From Chitinophagaceae bacterium (GTDB lineage Bacteria > Bacteroidota > Bacteroidia > Chitinophagales > Chitinophagaceae): 64,000 nucleotides of DNA. The DNA is taken from contig JADKKA010000022.1 of NCBI GenBank assembly GCA_016720745.1, forward strand, positions 1,178,001 to 1,242,000, given 5' to 3'. Below, piece by piece: positions 34,511 through 44,035 of the stretch (position 1 is the stretch's first letter; every line of letters starts with the position of its first letter). The translations under genes were made by a program, and so were the position numbers. The notes under the pieces were generated by a model. The model saw only the letters and a list, made by a program, of their open reading frames with translations. It did not search any database and was not told the DNA's origin.

Positions 34511-37027
34511 CTATTGGAATAGTTCCGTTTGATTAGGATCCTCATTCGTTTTCACCCATTCCATTTCGGTCGATTTACTGAAGTCTGCCAATTTAGTGCC
34601 AACTGTTTTATAATTGGTGATTTCAGCGATTTTGGCAATTTTCAGCTTCCCTTTTCTAACCTGGGCACCCCGGCCCTGTTGCATGGCCAGCACCGGTTCT
34701 GCGATGGTAGTCACCGTTTCTACATAATTGCCCTCCCCTTCTTTGATAAAGAGGAATTTATTTTTCAGCGTGGTGGTCTCAATCCGGAAACGCTTGGCCA
34801 TGAACTGTTTGTTCTTCATATCTACATAAACGGCCGAAATCACTTTCTCCGGATTGAATTTTTCAATATGAATGAGTTTCTCCGCATCCAGTTTCTGGGT
34901 AAGTTCCTGATCGGTGACTTCATAATTTCCATCGCGATAAAAGACCAGTACCTTATCCTCCCCATCAAACATGCCGAGGTACTGCCCTTTTTCATCTGTA
35001 TTCAAACGCCCGAACTGTTCATCAAACCAAAGCTTCTTACCGGCAATGGTAGATATCCCTGCTTCTTTCAGTTTCACCGATTTAATCGGGTAGCGGGTAA
35101 CAGTATTACCCAGACTTCCCCTTCCCTTTATTTCCAGATCAGAAAAGCCAAAATCAAATTCCTTGATCCTTGCACTGCTGGAAGAAGATAAGGCGATCTT
35201 GACCAGCTCCGCTTCTGCATTGGGGTTGACACTGAAATAATGCACTTTGCTTTTTTCATGTCCCTTGGTGAGATCGTATTCTTTATCCCTGGTTACTCCG
35301 GTCACATTGAACCTCTTGGCAAAACTCTTTCCGCTTTCCCCATCCACATAAATCATATTGTAGGTGGTACGTTCATCATTTTTCTGAAAGACTGCGGTAT
35401 GAAGGATATCCTTTCCGATAAAAGTTTTATCCGACACTTTCACCACTTTCATGATACCTCTTTTGGTGAAAACGATGATATCATCCAGATCGGAGCACTC
35501 AAACAAAAATTCATCTTTTTTCAAACCGGTGCCGATAAACCCTTCTTCTCGGTTCACATACAAACGGGCATTGGCAATAGCCACATTTTTGGCTTCAATC
35601 ACTTCAAACTGCTTGATCTCCGTTTTACGTTCCCGGCCCTTCCCGTATTTTTTAAGCAGGTTTTCATAATAGGCTACCGCAAAATCAACCAGGTTCGCCA
35701 GGTCATGTTTCACCTGTTTGATCTCCGCTTCCAGTCCCTTAATCTGCGCATTGAGTTCGTCAATATCCAGCTTATAAATCCGGCGAACCGGTTTTTCTGT
35801 CAATTTGATAATATCTTCTCTGGTAATATCCCTTCTCAGTTGCTTTTTGAAAGGCGTAAATGCCTTGTCAATTGCTTCCAGGACTTTATCCCAGGTCTCG
35901 TGTTTCTTCTCCAGTTCCTTATAGATCTTTTCTTCAAAGAATATTTTTTCCAGAGAAGTGTAATGCCATTTTTCCTGTAATTCGCCCAGTCTGATCTGCA
36001 ATTCTTTTTCCAGCAATTCCTTGGTCCGGTCAACCGAGAGCTTTAATAATTCCTGTACGCCCAGGAATTGCGGTTTCTGATCCACGATCACACAGGCATT
36101 GGGCGAAATGGAAATCTCACAATCAGTGAATTTATACAAAGCATCTATCGTGATATCGGGAGAAATACCCGGCGCCAGATCAACCTGAATTTCTACTTCA
36201 GCGGCTGTATTATCTGTTACTTTTTTAATCTTGATCTTGCCCTGGTCATTGGCCTTTACAATGGATTCCATCATCTGGGTAGTGGTTACCCCATAAGGCA
36301 CACTACGGATGGCCAGTGTTTTTTTATCCAGCTCTTCAATATGGGCCCGCACTTTCACTTTTCCACCCCTGCGGCCATTATTATATTCACCGGCATCAAT
36401 CATCCCCCCGGTGAGGAAATCAGGATACAGATCAAATTTTTTGCCCCTGAGGTATTTCACCGCCGCATCAATCAGTTCACAGAAATTATGTGGAAGAATT
36501 TTAGTGGAAAGTCCTACCGCAATACCATCTGCACCCTGGGCCAGCAGGAGCGGGAATTTCATCGGCAGGGTCACGGGTTCATTCTTACGGCCGTCATAAC
36601 TCAGTTGCCAGTTGGTGGTCTTGGCATTGAAAGCCACATCCAGCGCAAACTTGCTCAGTCTTGCTTCAATATAACGGGCAGCAGCCGCATCATCTCCGGT
36701 TCTTACATCCCCCCAGTTTCCCTGGGTATCAATCAGCAGGTCTTTCTGCCCCATATTCACCAATGCATCCCCGATGCTGGCATCTCCATGCGGATGATAT
36801 TGCATGGCCTGTCCGATGATATTGGCCACTTTATTGAAACGGCCATCATCCATTTCTTTCATGGCATGCAGGATCCGGCGCTGCACCGGTTTCAATCCAT
36901 CATCGATCGCCGGAACGGCTCTTTCCAGAATTACATAAGAAGCATAATCAAGGAACCATGTTTTATATTGACCATGGATTCCTGAATCATTGTGCTGAAA
37001 ATCCGCTGCTTTATTTTTTGTGCTCAT
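34511..37027 (-). CDS. parC: DNA topoisomerase IV subunit A
   Basis: This type IIA topoisomerase breakage-reunion subunit has the catalytic Tyr119 in AAAARYIEARLSKFA, and PVQRRILHAMKE, QYHPHGDASIGDALVNMGQK and GIAVGLSTKILPHN around it. A coiled-coil region (about 340-480) and C-terminal beta-pinwheel follow; I see no clear gyrase-type GQRG(Q/T) box, which favours topo IV over gyrase. At 838 residues it fits the Bacteroidetes gyrase/topo IV A form. Partner parE lies two genes upstream on the same strand. Confidence 0.93.
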   Translation of the reverse strand: MSTKNKAADFQHNDSGIHGQYKTWFLDYASYVILERAVPAIDDGLKPVQRRILHAMKEMDDGRFNKVANIIGQAMQYHPHGDASIGDALVNMGQKDLLIDTQGNWGDVRTGDDAAAARYIEARLSKFALDVAFNAKTTNWQLSYDGRKNEPVTLPMKFPLLLAQGADGIAVGLSTKILPHNFCELIDAAVKYLRGKKFDLYPDFLTGGMIDAGEYNNGRRGGKVKVRAHIEELDKKTLAIRSVPYGVTTTQMMESIVKANDQGKIKIKKVTDNTAAEVEIQVDLAPGISPDITIDALYKFTDCEISISPNACVIVDQKPQFLGVQELLKLSVDRTKELLEKELQIRLGELQEKWHYTSLEKIFFEEKIYKELEKKHETWDKVLEAIDKAFTPFKKQLRRDITREDIIKLTEKPVRRIYKLDIDELNAQIKGLEAEIKQVKHDLANLVDFAVAYYENLLKKYGKGRERKTEIKQFEVIEAKNVAIANARLYVNREEGFIGTGLKKDEFLFECSDLDDIIVFTKRGIMKVVKVSDKTFIGKDILHTAVFQKNDERTTYNMIYVDGESGKSFAKRFNVTGVTRDKEYDLTKGHEKSKVHYFSVNPNAEAELVKIALSSSSSARIKEFDFGFSDLEIKGRGSLGNTVTRYPIKSVKLKEAGISTIAGKKLWFDEQFGRLNTDEKGQYLGMFDGEDKVLVFYRDGNYEVTDQELTQKLDAEKLIHIEKFNPEKVISAVYVDMKNKQFMAKRFRIETTTLKNKFLFIKEGEGNYVETVTTIAEPVLAMQQGRGAQVRKGKLKIAKIAEITNYKTVGTKLADFSKSTEMEWVKTNEDPNQTELFQ

Positions 37028-37108
37028 AGAAAATTTCTTCTAGAAATGATCCGACCAATCTTTCGTCTGTCCTTGCTTTGTTCAATAGCGACCGTATTTG
37101 TCAGTTAA

Positions 37109-37960
37109 CTAACCGGCGCTTTCTTCTTTCACAAATTCGATTTCACCCTGCTTACCATCTGCTTTCTTTACATCAAAATCTTTCCAGGCTCTCTCCGCAT
37201 CTCCTGTCACCAATATCCGCTCTTCCCTGATCAACTGTTTCATCCGCCACATGATGAAGATATCTCCGGTTTTAATTTTCATCCGGTGCAGGGTATTACT
37301 GAGTACCCGGGTGGCTTTCTGCCATTCTCCCGTGATGTTTTTCAGAATTTCTCCGTCATAAAAACTCTCTTCCTTGCCAACAATCTTTTTACCGCCTTCC
37401 AGTATTCTCACCACGGCATTTTCATCTGCAATCCTGCGCCATTCATCCGGATCAATCTCATATTCACTGAGGGTAATGGGCCGGGCCAGTTTCTTCGCCT
37501 TGCTGAATTCCTTAGGCTGAATTTCATGCAGCCAGGAAGGATAAAAAATATGACCCTTATCGTTGATAAAGGGAAGATTGTTCATATACAAGACCATCAC
37601 CCGACCCTGGTAATTCCGGAACTGAGGCATGAGCCAGTAATAGCCCGTCACATCATGCTGGTTCTGTCCCATCCAGATCCACATTTCTTCTTCCGGATTG
37701 GCATCCAGTCTTGCTTTCAGGTCCTTCACGGTTTCCCTGTCATCAAATAAAGCGGGGGCATTCACATAAGGTGAACCGATTGATATTTCTTTCCACCAGT
37801 CCAGCCTGGCCTGCCAGCCGGCATCGGTATCAATTGCTGCAAGCGGACCTACTGCAAAATCATCCCTGATCAGCATCACTTCCCCTTTCAGCGTTTCATC
37901 GAGTTCCATCACGGTCCTCATCAGGTCCACTTCACTTTCATTGAAAACGACATGTATCAT
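37109..37960 (-). CDS. DUF1835 domain-containing protein
   Basis: The product is 283 residues from the Met at 37960 (MIHVVFNESEVDLMRTVMEL), the usual first strand of DUF1835; an upstream Met at 38011 would add 17 residues. RDDFAVGPLAAIDTDAGWQA, then WIWMGQNQHDVTGYYWLM, are characteristic of the N-terminal domain. The C-terminal part (EYEIDPDEWRRIADENAVVR) fits the DUF3658 partner. The function of this family is unknown to me. It is the third gene of parE-methyltransferase-DUF1835-parC. Confidence 0.85.
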   Translation of the reverse strand: MIHVVFNESEVDLMRTVMELDETLKGEVMLIRDDFAVGPLAAIDTDAGWQARLDWWKEISIGSPYVNAPALFDDRETVKDLKARLDANPEEEMWIWMGQNQHDVTGYYWLMPQFRNYQGRVMVLYMNNLPFINDKGHIFYPSWLHEIQPKEFSKAKKLARPITLSEYEIDPDEWRRIADENAVVRILEGGKKIVGKEESFYDGEILKNITGEWQKATRVLSNTLHRMKIKTGDIFIMWRMKQLIREERILVTGDAERAWKDFDVKKADGKQGEIEFVKEESAG

Positions 37961-38032
37961 ATTCCAATCCGCTATCAGCGGGTGAGACCGGTTCCCTTTT
38001 ACCGGCTTCATTTTAATAATGAATAATACCTG

Positions 38033-38848
38033 TCAGGGTGCAGGCTTTGCTTTTACTGTAATGATATAGTACACACAGGTGGTCAGGAAATTCCTGAAAA
38101 AAGGAATTGCCTTGATCAATATACCCTGTGTCCTTGGTTTCCATCCAAATTTCCATTCATAAATAGGGTTCAGCAGGTAATGCCGGTGATGCAAAAAAGC
38201 ATACCCTTCTTTCTTACAAATCCTTTCAAAACGTTCAATACTGATGCCGGTATCCCTGATCTCCATTAAGTCTGCTACCGGTTCTTTCTTTTTGGTCAGT
38301 ATCCAACGATAAAGCCCTCTTGGCAGCAAATGGATCCAGGGCAGCCTGGAAATTTTGGATTTGCATATTTGCTGATGACCACCGAAAGGCATATACCAGG
38401 GAGGAAAACCAAAAAATATGATTCCTCCCGGATAATCTCCTGAAGCAGGTTTTAAAAAATGCTTCATCCAGCCAATCAGTTTGGGCTGGTCATGGATATG
38501 CTCGATCACATCTTTTAATACAATGATATCAAACAGCCCATTCAGTTCTGTGGCCGGATCCACCAGATAAATATCTTTCGATACAAATTTAATCTTTCCC
38601 GCTGCCAGGTCTTCCGCCATGAATTTCCGGGCATCTTCCACCCGGGGCAGGTCCAATTCCACCCCTACTCCTTCACAACCCTTATTGATAAAAGCCTTCA
38701 ATACCCCGCCTTCTCCGCAACCGATCTCCAGCACCCGCATCCCCGGCTTTAACGGAAACTTCTCCCCGATAAAGGGAATCACATACTTTTCCGCATTCAG
38801 TACCTGAATGTCAAAGTATCGTTTTCTATCGGCGTGAAATTCAAACAT
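38033..38848 (-). CDS. Class I SAM-dependent methyltransferase
   Basis: The product is 271 residues from the Met at 38848 (MFEFHADRKRYFDIQV); an upstream Met at 38863 adds five residues. Motif I is MRVLEIGCGEGGVLKAFINK, motif II is GVGVELDLPRVEDA and motif IV is DIIVLKDVIEHIHDQPKLIG. The C-terminal PPWYMPFGGHQQICKSK resembles methyltransferases acting on lipids or glycans. Substrate is unknown. It lies between parE and the DUF1835 gene; ten TATTGGG copies start 16 nt upstream of its start codon. Confidence 0.88.
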   Translation of the reverse strand: MFEFHADRKRYFDIQVLNAEKYVIPFIGEKFPLKPGMRVLEIGCGEGGVLKAFINKGCEGVGVELDLPRVEDARKFMAEDLAAGKIKFVSKDIYLVDPATELNGLFDIIVLKDVIEHIHDQPKLIGWMKHFLKPASGDYPGGIIFFGFPPWYMPFGGHQQICKSKISRLPWIHLLPRGLYRWILTKKKEPVADLMEIRDTGISIERFERICKKEGYAFLHHRHYLLNPIYEWKFGWKPRTQGILIKAIPFFRNFLTTCVYYIITVKAKPAP

Positions 38849-38864
38849 CGTTGGAAGAAGCAAG

Positions 38865-38934
38865 TATTGGGTATTGGGTATTGGGTATTGGGTATTGGGT
38901 ATTGGGTATTGGGTATTGGGTATTGGGTATTGGG
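38865..38934. repeat. Ten perfect tandem TATTGGG heptamers (G-quadruplex-prone)
   Basis: Exactly ten copies of TATTGGG lie head to tail, without any mismatch, between parE and the methyltransferase gene. On the plus strand this gives ten GGG runs separated by TATT. The genes are on the minus strand, so the G-rich strand is the template. Confidence 0.97.
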
Positions 38935-39008
38935 TATTAAAACAATTATTTCCAGTTTTCTTTATTGTATGCGTCGATATATTTCTAAAAGTTTCTCTGT
39001 TTGTAGCA

Positions 39009-39045
39009 ATTCCTAATATCTAATTCCTAATACCTAATTCCTAAC
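39009..39045. repeat. Degenerate CCTAATNN octamer tract overlapping the parE stop
   Basis: TTCCTAAT, ATCTAAT, TTCCTAAT, ACCTAAT, TTCCTAAC. The TAG stop of parE (39043-39041, minus strand) is part of the last word. Confidence 0.8.
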
Positions 39046-40942
39046 TCTCTACCGGCTCATCTAATTCGATTTTCAGGTTATTAATAATAAACTCCTGCCG
39101 GTCCGGTGTGTTCTTGCCCATATAATATTCCAGCAGTTGCTGAATATGGTCTCCCTGTTCCAGTCGCATTAGTTGTTTCCGCATGCCATGTCCGATAAAC
39201 TGTGCAAATTCATCCGGACTGATTTCTCCCAAACCTTTGAAACGGGTGACTTCCGGTTTACTGCCCAGTTTTTTCATCGCCGCCTGTTTCTCCTGCTCAT
39301 CATAACAGTAAATGGTTTCCTGTTTGTTCCGCACCCTGAACAAGGGAGTATCCAGCACATACACTTTTTCATGTTTCACCAGGTCGGGGAAAAACTGCAG
39401 GAAGAAAGTCATCAGCAGCAATCGGATATGCATCCCGTCCACATCCGCATCGGTTGCTATCACCACATTATTATACCGCAGGCCATCCAGTCCTTCTTCA
39501 ATATTCAAGGCATGCTGCAGTAAATTAAATTCTTCGTTTTCATACACCACTTTCTTGGTCAGGCCAAAACAGTTCAGCGGCTTACCTCTTAAACTGAACA
39601 CAGCCTGTGTTTCCACATTCCTTGCCTTGGTGATGGATCCGCTGGCACTATCTCCCTCAGTGATGAAGATGGTAGACTCATTTTGTTTGGCGATATATTC
39701 TTCCCTTCCTTTTACCGGTGGTTCGTCATCCATATGAAACCGGCAGTCGCGGAGTTTTCGGTTATGCAGGTTGGCCTTTTTGGCTCTTTCATTGGCCAGT
39801 TTTTTGATCCCTGCCATTTCCTTGCGCTCTCTTTCACTCTGCTCAATTCTTTTTTTCAGGGCTTCGGCAATCGCGGAATTTTTATGGAGGAAATTATCCA
39901 ATTCTTTTGCGAGGAAATCACCTACAAACTGTTTCATACTGGGCCCTTCCGTATCCACATTCACGGAACCCAGTTTGGTCTTGGTCTGGCTTTCGAATAC
40001 CGGCTCCACCACCCTTACAGATACAGCGGCAACAATCCCTGTACGGATATCGGAAGCATCATAATCCTTTTTGAAAAAGTCGCGGATGGTTTTTACATAC
40101 GCTTCCCTAAACGCCTGCTGGTGGGTACCTCCCTGCGTGGTATGCTGACCGTTTACAAAACTGTAAATGTCCTCCCCGTAATCATTGGTATGGGACATGG
40201 CCACTTCAATATCATTGCCAATCAGGTGAATGATCGGGTAACGGATTTCATCTTCATTGGTCTTGCGCTGTAATAAATCAAGCAGCCCGTTCTTGCTGAC
40301 AAATGATTTCCCGTTAAACAAAATTTTCAACCCTGCATTCAGGAAACAATAATTCCAGATCTGGTTCTCGAGGAATTCGGGAAGAAAACGGAAATTTTTA
40401 AATACCGTTTCATCCGGGATAAAAGTAACCAGCGTACCGTTTTGTTCTGTGGTTTTGGCTTCCTTGTGTTCCTTGATCAGTACCCCTCTTTCAAATTCTG
40501 CTGTCTTTTCTTTTCCTTCCCGGATGGCAGTCACTTTAAAATAATGGCTCAATGCATTCACCGCCTTTGTACCCACTCCATTCAGGCCCACTGATTTCTG
40601 GAAAGCCTTGCTGTCGTATTTGGCACCGGTATTGATCTTACTCACCACATCCACCACTTTGCCCAGGGGAATCCCTCTTCCAAAGTCACGGATCGTTACC
40701 TGTTTTCCTTCAATAATCAGCTCCACTGTTTTACCATGTCCCATGGTAAACTCATCAATACAGTTATCAATCACTTCCTTGACCAGCACATAAATCCCAT
40801 CGTCGGGAGATGAACCATCTCCCAGCTTTCCAATATACATTCCCGGCCGCAGGCGGATATGTTCTTTCCAGTCGAGTGATTTGATACTACTCTCGTCGTA
40901 ATCAAAAAGATTGGCTGTTTCTTTCTCTTTTGCCATACTCAC
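39041..40942 (-). CDS. parE: DNA topoisomerase IV subunit B
   Basis: This ATPase subunit decatenates chromosomes with ParC. The GHKL ATP fold has VLVKEVIDNCIDEFTMGHGK, RDFGRGIPLGKVVDVVSKIN and GVGTKAVNALSHYF. The TOPRIM domain has FITEGDSASGSITKARN (about residue 430) and the Mg-binding VIATDADVDGMHIRLLLMTF. It is 633 residues, the usual length; Met3 (40936) is an alternative start. Its stop codon lies inside a CCTAAT tract. Upstream is a terminator-like hairpin that may regulate it. Confidence 0.94.
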   Translation of the reverse strand: MSMAKEKETANLFDYDESSIKSLDWKEHIRLRPGMYIGKLGDGSSPDDGIYVLVKEVIDNCIDEFTMGHGKTVELIIEGKQVTIRDFGRGIPLGKVVDVVSKINTGAKYDSKAFQKSVGLNGVGTKAVNALSHYFKVTAIREGKEKTAEFERGVLIKEHKEAKTTEQNGTLVTFIPDETVFKNFRFLPEFLENQIWNYCFLNAGLKILFNGKSFVSKNGLLDLLQRKTNEDEIRYPIIHLIGNDIEVAMSHTNDYGEDIYSFVNGQHTTQGGTHQQAFREAYVKTIRDFFKKDYDASDIRTGIVAAVSVRVVEPVFESQTKTKLGSVNVDTEGPSMKQFVGDFLAKELDNFLHKNSAIAEALKKRIEQSERERKEMAGIKKLANERAKKANLHNRKLRDCRFHMDDEPPVKGREEYIAKQNESTIFITEGDSASGSITKARNVETQAVFSLRGKPLNCFGLTKKVVYENEEFNLLQHALNIEEGLDGLRYNNVVIATDADVDGMHIRLLLMTFFLQFFPDLVKHEKVYVLDTPLFRVRNKQETIYCYDEQEKQAAMKKLGSKPEVTRFKGLGEISPDEFAQFIGHGMRKQLMRLEQGDHIQQLLEYYMGKNTPDRQEFIINNLKIELDEPVES

Positions 40943-41042
40943 AATCCCTTCAGGGAGTTTTAAATGCTAAAATTAATGTGTAACCCTTAGTCAGGTCCTT
41001 TCCAACCGGTACCTGCCGTCCTAACCCAATACCTATTCTCAC

Positions 41043-41064
41043 AAAAAACCTCCCAACAGGGAGG
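41043..41064 (-). terminator. Intrinsic terminator-like hairpin in the parE leader
   Basis: On the minus strand CCTCCC (41064-41059) and GGGAGG (41054-41049) form a 6-bp stem with a 4-nt loop followed by six T (41048-41043). No annotated minus-strand gene ends here; the nearest downstream gene is parE itself, about 100 nt on. It could be an attenuator or end a very short RNA. Confidence 0.7.
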
Positions 41065-41083
41065 CATTTCGTCGGGTTGTGGG

Positions 41084-41091
41084 CAAATATA
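41084..41091 (-). promoter_or_regulatory. -7 element TATATTTG, probable parE promoter
   Basis: Minus-strand TATATTTG fits TAnnTTTG. A TTG lies upstream (41109-41107) with a short 15-nt spacer. A start near 41077 would place the terminator-like hairpin at about +14 to +35 of the parE mRNA. Confidence 0.55.
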
Positions 41092-41233
41092 ACAAAACAG
41101 AGGTTCCAAGGCCGATTCAGAGTTATTAACCAATGTGGAAAAAACAACATTGATAAAACTCCTGATTCCCAATGACCAGACTCACCGAAATCCCCTCTGT
41201 GGAGAACTAATTTTAAGGCAGAAAAAAGCCACT

Positions 41234-41881
41234 ATGAAAAAGCAGCTCCTTCTTCCAATATTGTTCCTGCTGGCAGCCTGTCAACCCAGCAAAATCATGC
41301 AGACCTGGACCGATCCCGGTCATGCGCCAGTTAAATACAAAAAGATCCTGGTGCTGGGTGTACTGACACCGGCAGACAATGAATTGCAGATAAAAATTGA
41401 AAACCACCTGGCTGTGGACCTCTATAATCTGGGTTATAATGCTGTCGCTGCCAATCAGGTTTTTCCTCCCGGAACTTTTGTAAAGGGAGATAGTGCCAGG
41501 GCCAAGGCAGCCATTGCCAACAAAGGTTATGATGCAGTAATGACGATTGTCTTGCTGGATAAAAAAAAGGAACAGGTCTATGTTCCCGGCAGGGTGACCG
41601 ACCATGCTTATTATACCCGCTATGGCCGCTTCGACCGTTATCTTACGGAAGTAAGCGAGCGGATTTATACACCGGGCTACTTTACGGAAGAAACAAAATA
41701 TTACTGGGAAAATAATTTCTATGATATCGCTGCCAGAAAGCTGATCTATTCTGCCCGAAGCCGCAGTTTTGATACCAATTCCCGGAATTCACTGGCGCAT
41801 ACATACGGGCAGCTGCTGACCGAGAACCTGATAAAAAGTAAAATCCTGTTTGCACCCGATCCGTCAGACAGAGAAAAATAA
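41234..41881 (+). CDS. Small lipoprotein of unknown function
   Basis: The product is 215 residues from the ATG at 41234, chosen for its lipoprotein signal (MKKQLLLPILFLLAAC); an in-frame ATG at 41135 would add 33 residues. The body contains ILVLGVLTPADNELQIKIEN, LYNLGYNAVAANQVFPPG and a Tyr/Arg-rich patch VTDHAYYTRYGRFDRYLTEV. The fold looks like a secreted alpha/beta domain of about 190 residues found in Bacteroidetes lipoproteins, but I cannot name it. It stands alone. Confidence 0.78.
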   Translation: MKKQLLLPILFLLAACQPSKIMQTWTDPGHAPVKYKKILVLGVLTPADNELQIKIENHLAVDLYNLGYNAVAANQVFPPGTFVKGDSARAKAAIANKGYDAVMTIVLLDKKKEQVYVPGRVTDHAYYTRYGRFDRYLTEVSERIYTPGYFTEETKYYWENNFYDIAARKLIYSARSRSFDTNSRNSLAHTYGQLLTENLIKSKILFAPDPSDREK

Positions 41882-41970
41882 ACTAATGGCATTCTGGTAG
41901 TACTTCAAAATGCACCTGTATTTTTAGATAAAGCCCTGTAAAAAACAGGGTTTTATTTTTAATTTTATAC

Positions 41971-42573
41971 ATGCCCGTAACAGAATATAAAAGTTTTCAT
42001 CCAAAAACAAGAAAGGCCTGGCGACAGTGGCTGGAAAAAAATCATCAAAAAGCCCCTGGCATCTGGATGGTTTTTTATAAGGCAGAAAGCGGTAAACCCA
42101 GGGTCCCTTATGATGATGCAGTAGAAGAAGCCCTTTGTTTTGGCTGGATCGACAGTTTACCCCGGAAACTGGATGCCGAAAGATCCATGTTGAAATTTAC
42201 CCCGAGAAAACCCAAAAGCGTATGGAGCCAATTGAATAAACAAAGGGTAACGAAACTGATTCAGGCCGGACAAATGATGCCTGCAGGGATGACCGCCATT
42301 CAAAGGGCAAAAGAAAACGGGAGTTGGGAAACACTCAGCGTTTCCGATCAGCATGCCGCTGCGAATACCTTTCCGAAGGATCTGGCTGAAATGCTGAAGC
42401 GGAATAAAAAGGCCGGTATCCATTTTCAGCAGTTCTCCATGAGTATCCGCAAACAGTTTTTATCATGGATTGACAGTGCTAAAAAACCGGAAACAAGAAA
42501 TGCAAGGCTGGAGCAAACCGTCCGAATGGCTGAAGCCAACCGAAAACCGGGATTAAAGGGCTTTCAACTTTGA
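41971..42573 (+). CDS. YdeI/OmpD-associated family protein
   Basis: The product is 200 residues. It contains the family signatures SFHPKTRKAWRQWLEKNH, IWMVFYKAESGKPRVPYDDA, VEEALCFGWIDSLPRKLD and KFTPRKPKSVWSQLNKQRV. Members are cytoplasmic, described as bacteriocin-protection or OmpD-associated proteins in some species, with no defined biochemistry. The C-terminal MSIRKQFLSWIDSAKKPETR is the typical ending. No neighbours share an obvious role. Confidence 0.88.
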   Translation: MPVTEYKSFHPKTRKAWRQWLEKNHQKAPGIWMVFYKAESGKPRVPYDDAVEEALCFGWIDSLPRKLDAERSMLKFTPRKPKSVWSQLNKQRVTKLIQAGQMMPAGMTAIQRAKENGSWETLSVSDQHAAANTFPKDLAEMLKRNKKAGIHFQQFSMSIRKQFLSWIDSAKKPETRNARLEQTVRMAEANRKPGLKGFQL

Positions 42574-42642
42574 TCATTTCTTACACAATCAGGTAACAGA
42601 ACGCCATCACTGAATATAGTAACTTGCTCAAAACCTTCCTGT

Positions 42643-43956
42643 ATGAAAATATTCAAACTACTCCTTCCCTTTCTGTTTTTATCATTGGCCGCCCAATCCC
42701 AGCGCAGCACTGAAAATGATGGTGACTGGAGCCTGCAGCAGCTTGTGCTCCGCAATACGGCTGAGGCCGACCTCATGATCCGTGTGGGGGATATCGACAA
42801 TCTTGGTTTTGGATTTGATACAGATTTCAATCCATTCAGCGGTCGTTCCACCTGGTCACATGGTTTTCCCTGGAAAGTGAATACAACAGATGCCAGAGGA
42901 ACCGACCGGATCATGATCCCCGGCAGTTTTAAAAACGGAATGTTCGGGAGTGATGGTTATACCGGTACAACCAGCCGACCAGCCAATTTGCCTCAAAGCA
43001 TCAGTATCCCTCTGACAGATGTGAAGTCAGTCAAGGTTGACTCCGCAGCTCTGCAATTATTTATTGATGATTTCCAGTCCCCTTCAATGAAATCAAAGTT
43101 CCAGGTTAAAATAAACGGACTTCGATTCACCGAAGCAGAAAAAATGATCAGCCGGATTGATCAGACCGGACCCATCGGCAAACTGATTACCCTTCGACTC
43201 ACCCCGGAACTGTTGCAAAAACTGAGTGGCGATTCACTGGTGATTTCAATTGATGACCCGGTATCAAAAGTGGGCGATGGCTTTGCCATAGATTTTGTCA
43301 AACTGCTGATCAATCCCCGTACAATTTACAAAGGAAGCATCCGCGGAAAAATCATTGATATGGATACCCGGGAACCGATTCCAGGAGCGATTGCATCAGT
43401 GGAAGATGGCAGCTCGGCTATCGCAGATGCAGAAGGATTCTTTACCATGGAAAATATTCCGGCCGGACTGAATATCGTCAAAGGCAGTCATACCGGTTAT
43501 TCCTCCCAGCTCAAACAGGTGGATGTGGTGGATGGAGAAACCAATGAAAACCTGGAACTGGAATTGAAACGTTCCGGCAAACTGAGTTTTAATAATAAAA
43601 CATTGCAGGAAGGTGATCAGCTCATCCTGAATAATATCCAGTTTGATGTGAACAGTGCAGTATTGAAACCAGCCGGTAAGACAGAACTCGATAAACTGGC
43701 TGCTTTTCTAAAGCAAAATATACAGGTGGAGATTCAACTCTCGGGCCATACTTCTTCAGAAGGCAGTGCTGCCCTCAACCGGGAACTCTCACTGAAAAGA
43801 GTCCGCAGTTGCAAAGATTACCTGGTAGCCAAAGGCATTGATGATGGCAGAATCAGTATCCGTGGTTTCGGGCCCGATATGCCACTGGCACCCAATGATA
43901 CCGAAGTCAATCGCGCCAAAAACAGAAGGGTGGAAATGAAACTGACCAGCCTCTGA
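42643..43956 (+). CDS. OmpA-family protein with carboxypeptidase-regulatory-like domain
   Basis: The product is 437 residues with a signal peptide (MKIFKLLLPFLFLSLAAQSQ). The N-terminal 220 residues are a beta-rich domain of unknown type. Residues about 230-310 form a CarboxypepD_reg-like domain (IRGKIIDMDTREPIPGAIAS). The C-terminal about 115 residues are an OmpA peptidoglycan-binding domain (IQFDVNSAVLKPAGKTELDK, LSLKRVRSCKDYL, NRAKNRRVEMKL). It probably links the outer membrane or a surface complex to peptidoglycan. Confidence 0.9.
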   Translation: MKIFKLLLPFLFLSLAAQSQRSTENDGDWSLQQLVLRNTAEADLMIRVGDIDNLGFGFDTDFNPFSGRSTWSHGFPWKVNTTDARGTDRIMIPGSFKNGMFGSDGYTGTTSRPANLPQSISIPLTDVKSVKVDSAALQLFIDDFQSPSMKSKFQVKINGLRFTEAEKMISRIDQTGPIGKLITLRLTPELLQKLSGDSLVISIDDPVSKVGDGFAIDFVKLLINPRTIYKGSIRGKIIDMDTREPIPGAIASVEDGSSAIADAEGFFTMENIPAGLNIVKGSHTGYSSQLKQVDVVDGETNENLELELKRSGKLSFNNKTLQEGDQLILNNIQFDVNSAVLKPAGKTELDKLAAFLKQNIQVEIQLSGHTSSEGSAALNRELSLKRVRSCKDYLVAKGIDDGRISIRGFGPDMPLAPNDTEVNRAKNRRVEMKLTSL

Positions 43957-44035
43957 CAACGACTATCAACCATTGGTCAATTTTAATTGATCGCATCTTG
44001 AATAATGCGTATCTTTTATATCTAAATTATCCATT

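Noticed and set aside
34529..36985. Three long frames antisense to parC (up to 305 residues)
   Set aside because: They mirror the codon pattern of parC, which has every expected catalytic motif.
38834..39016. 60-residue frame with a repeated VLGIGYW heptapeptide
   Set aside because: It is only a translation of the TATTGGG array; no start context or family support.
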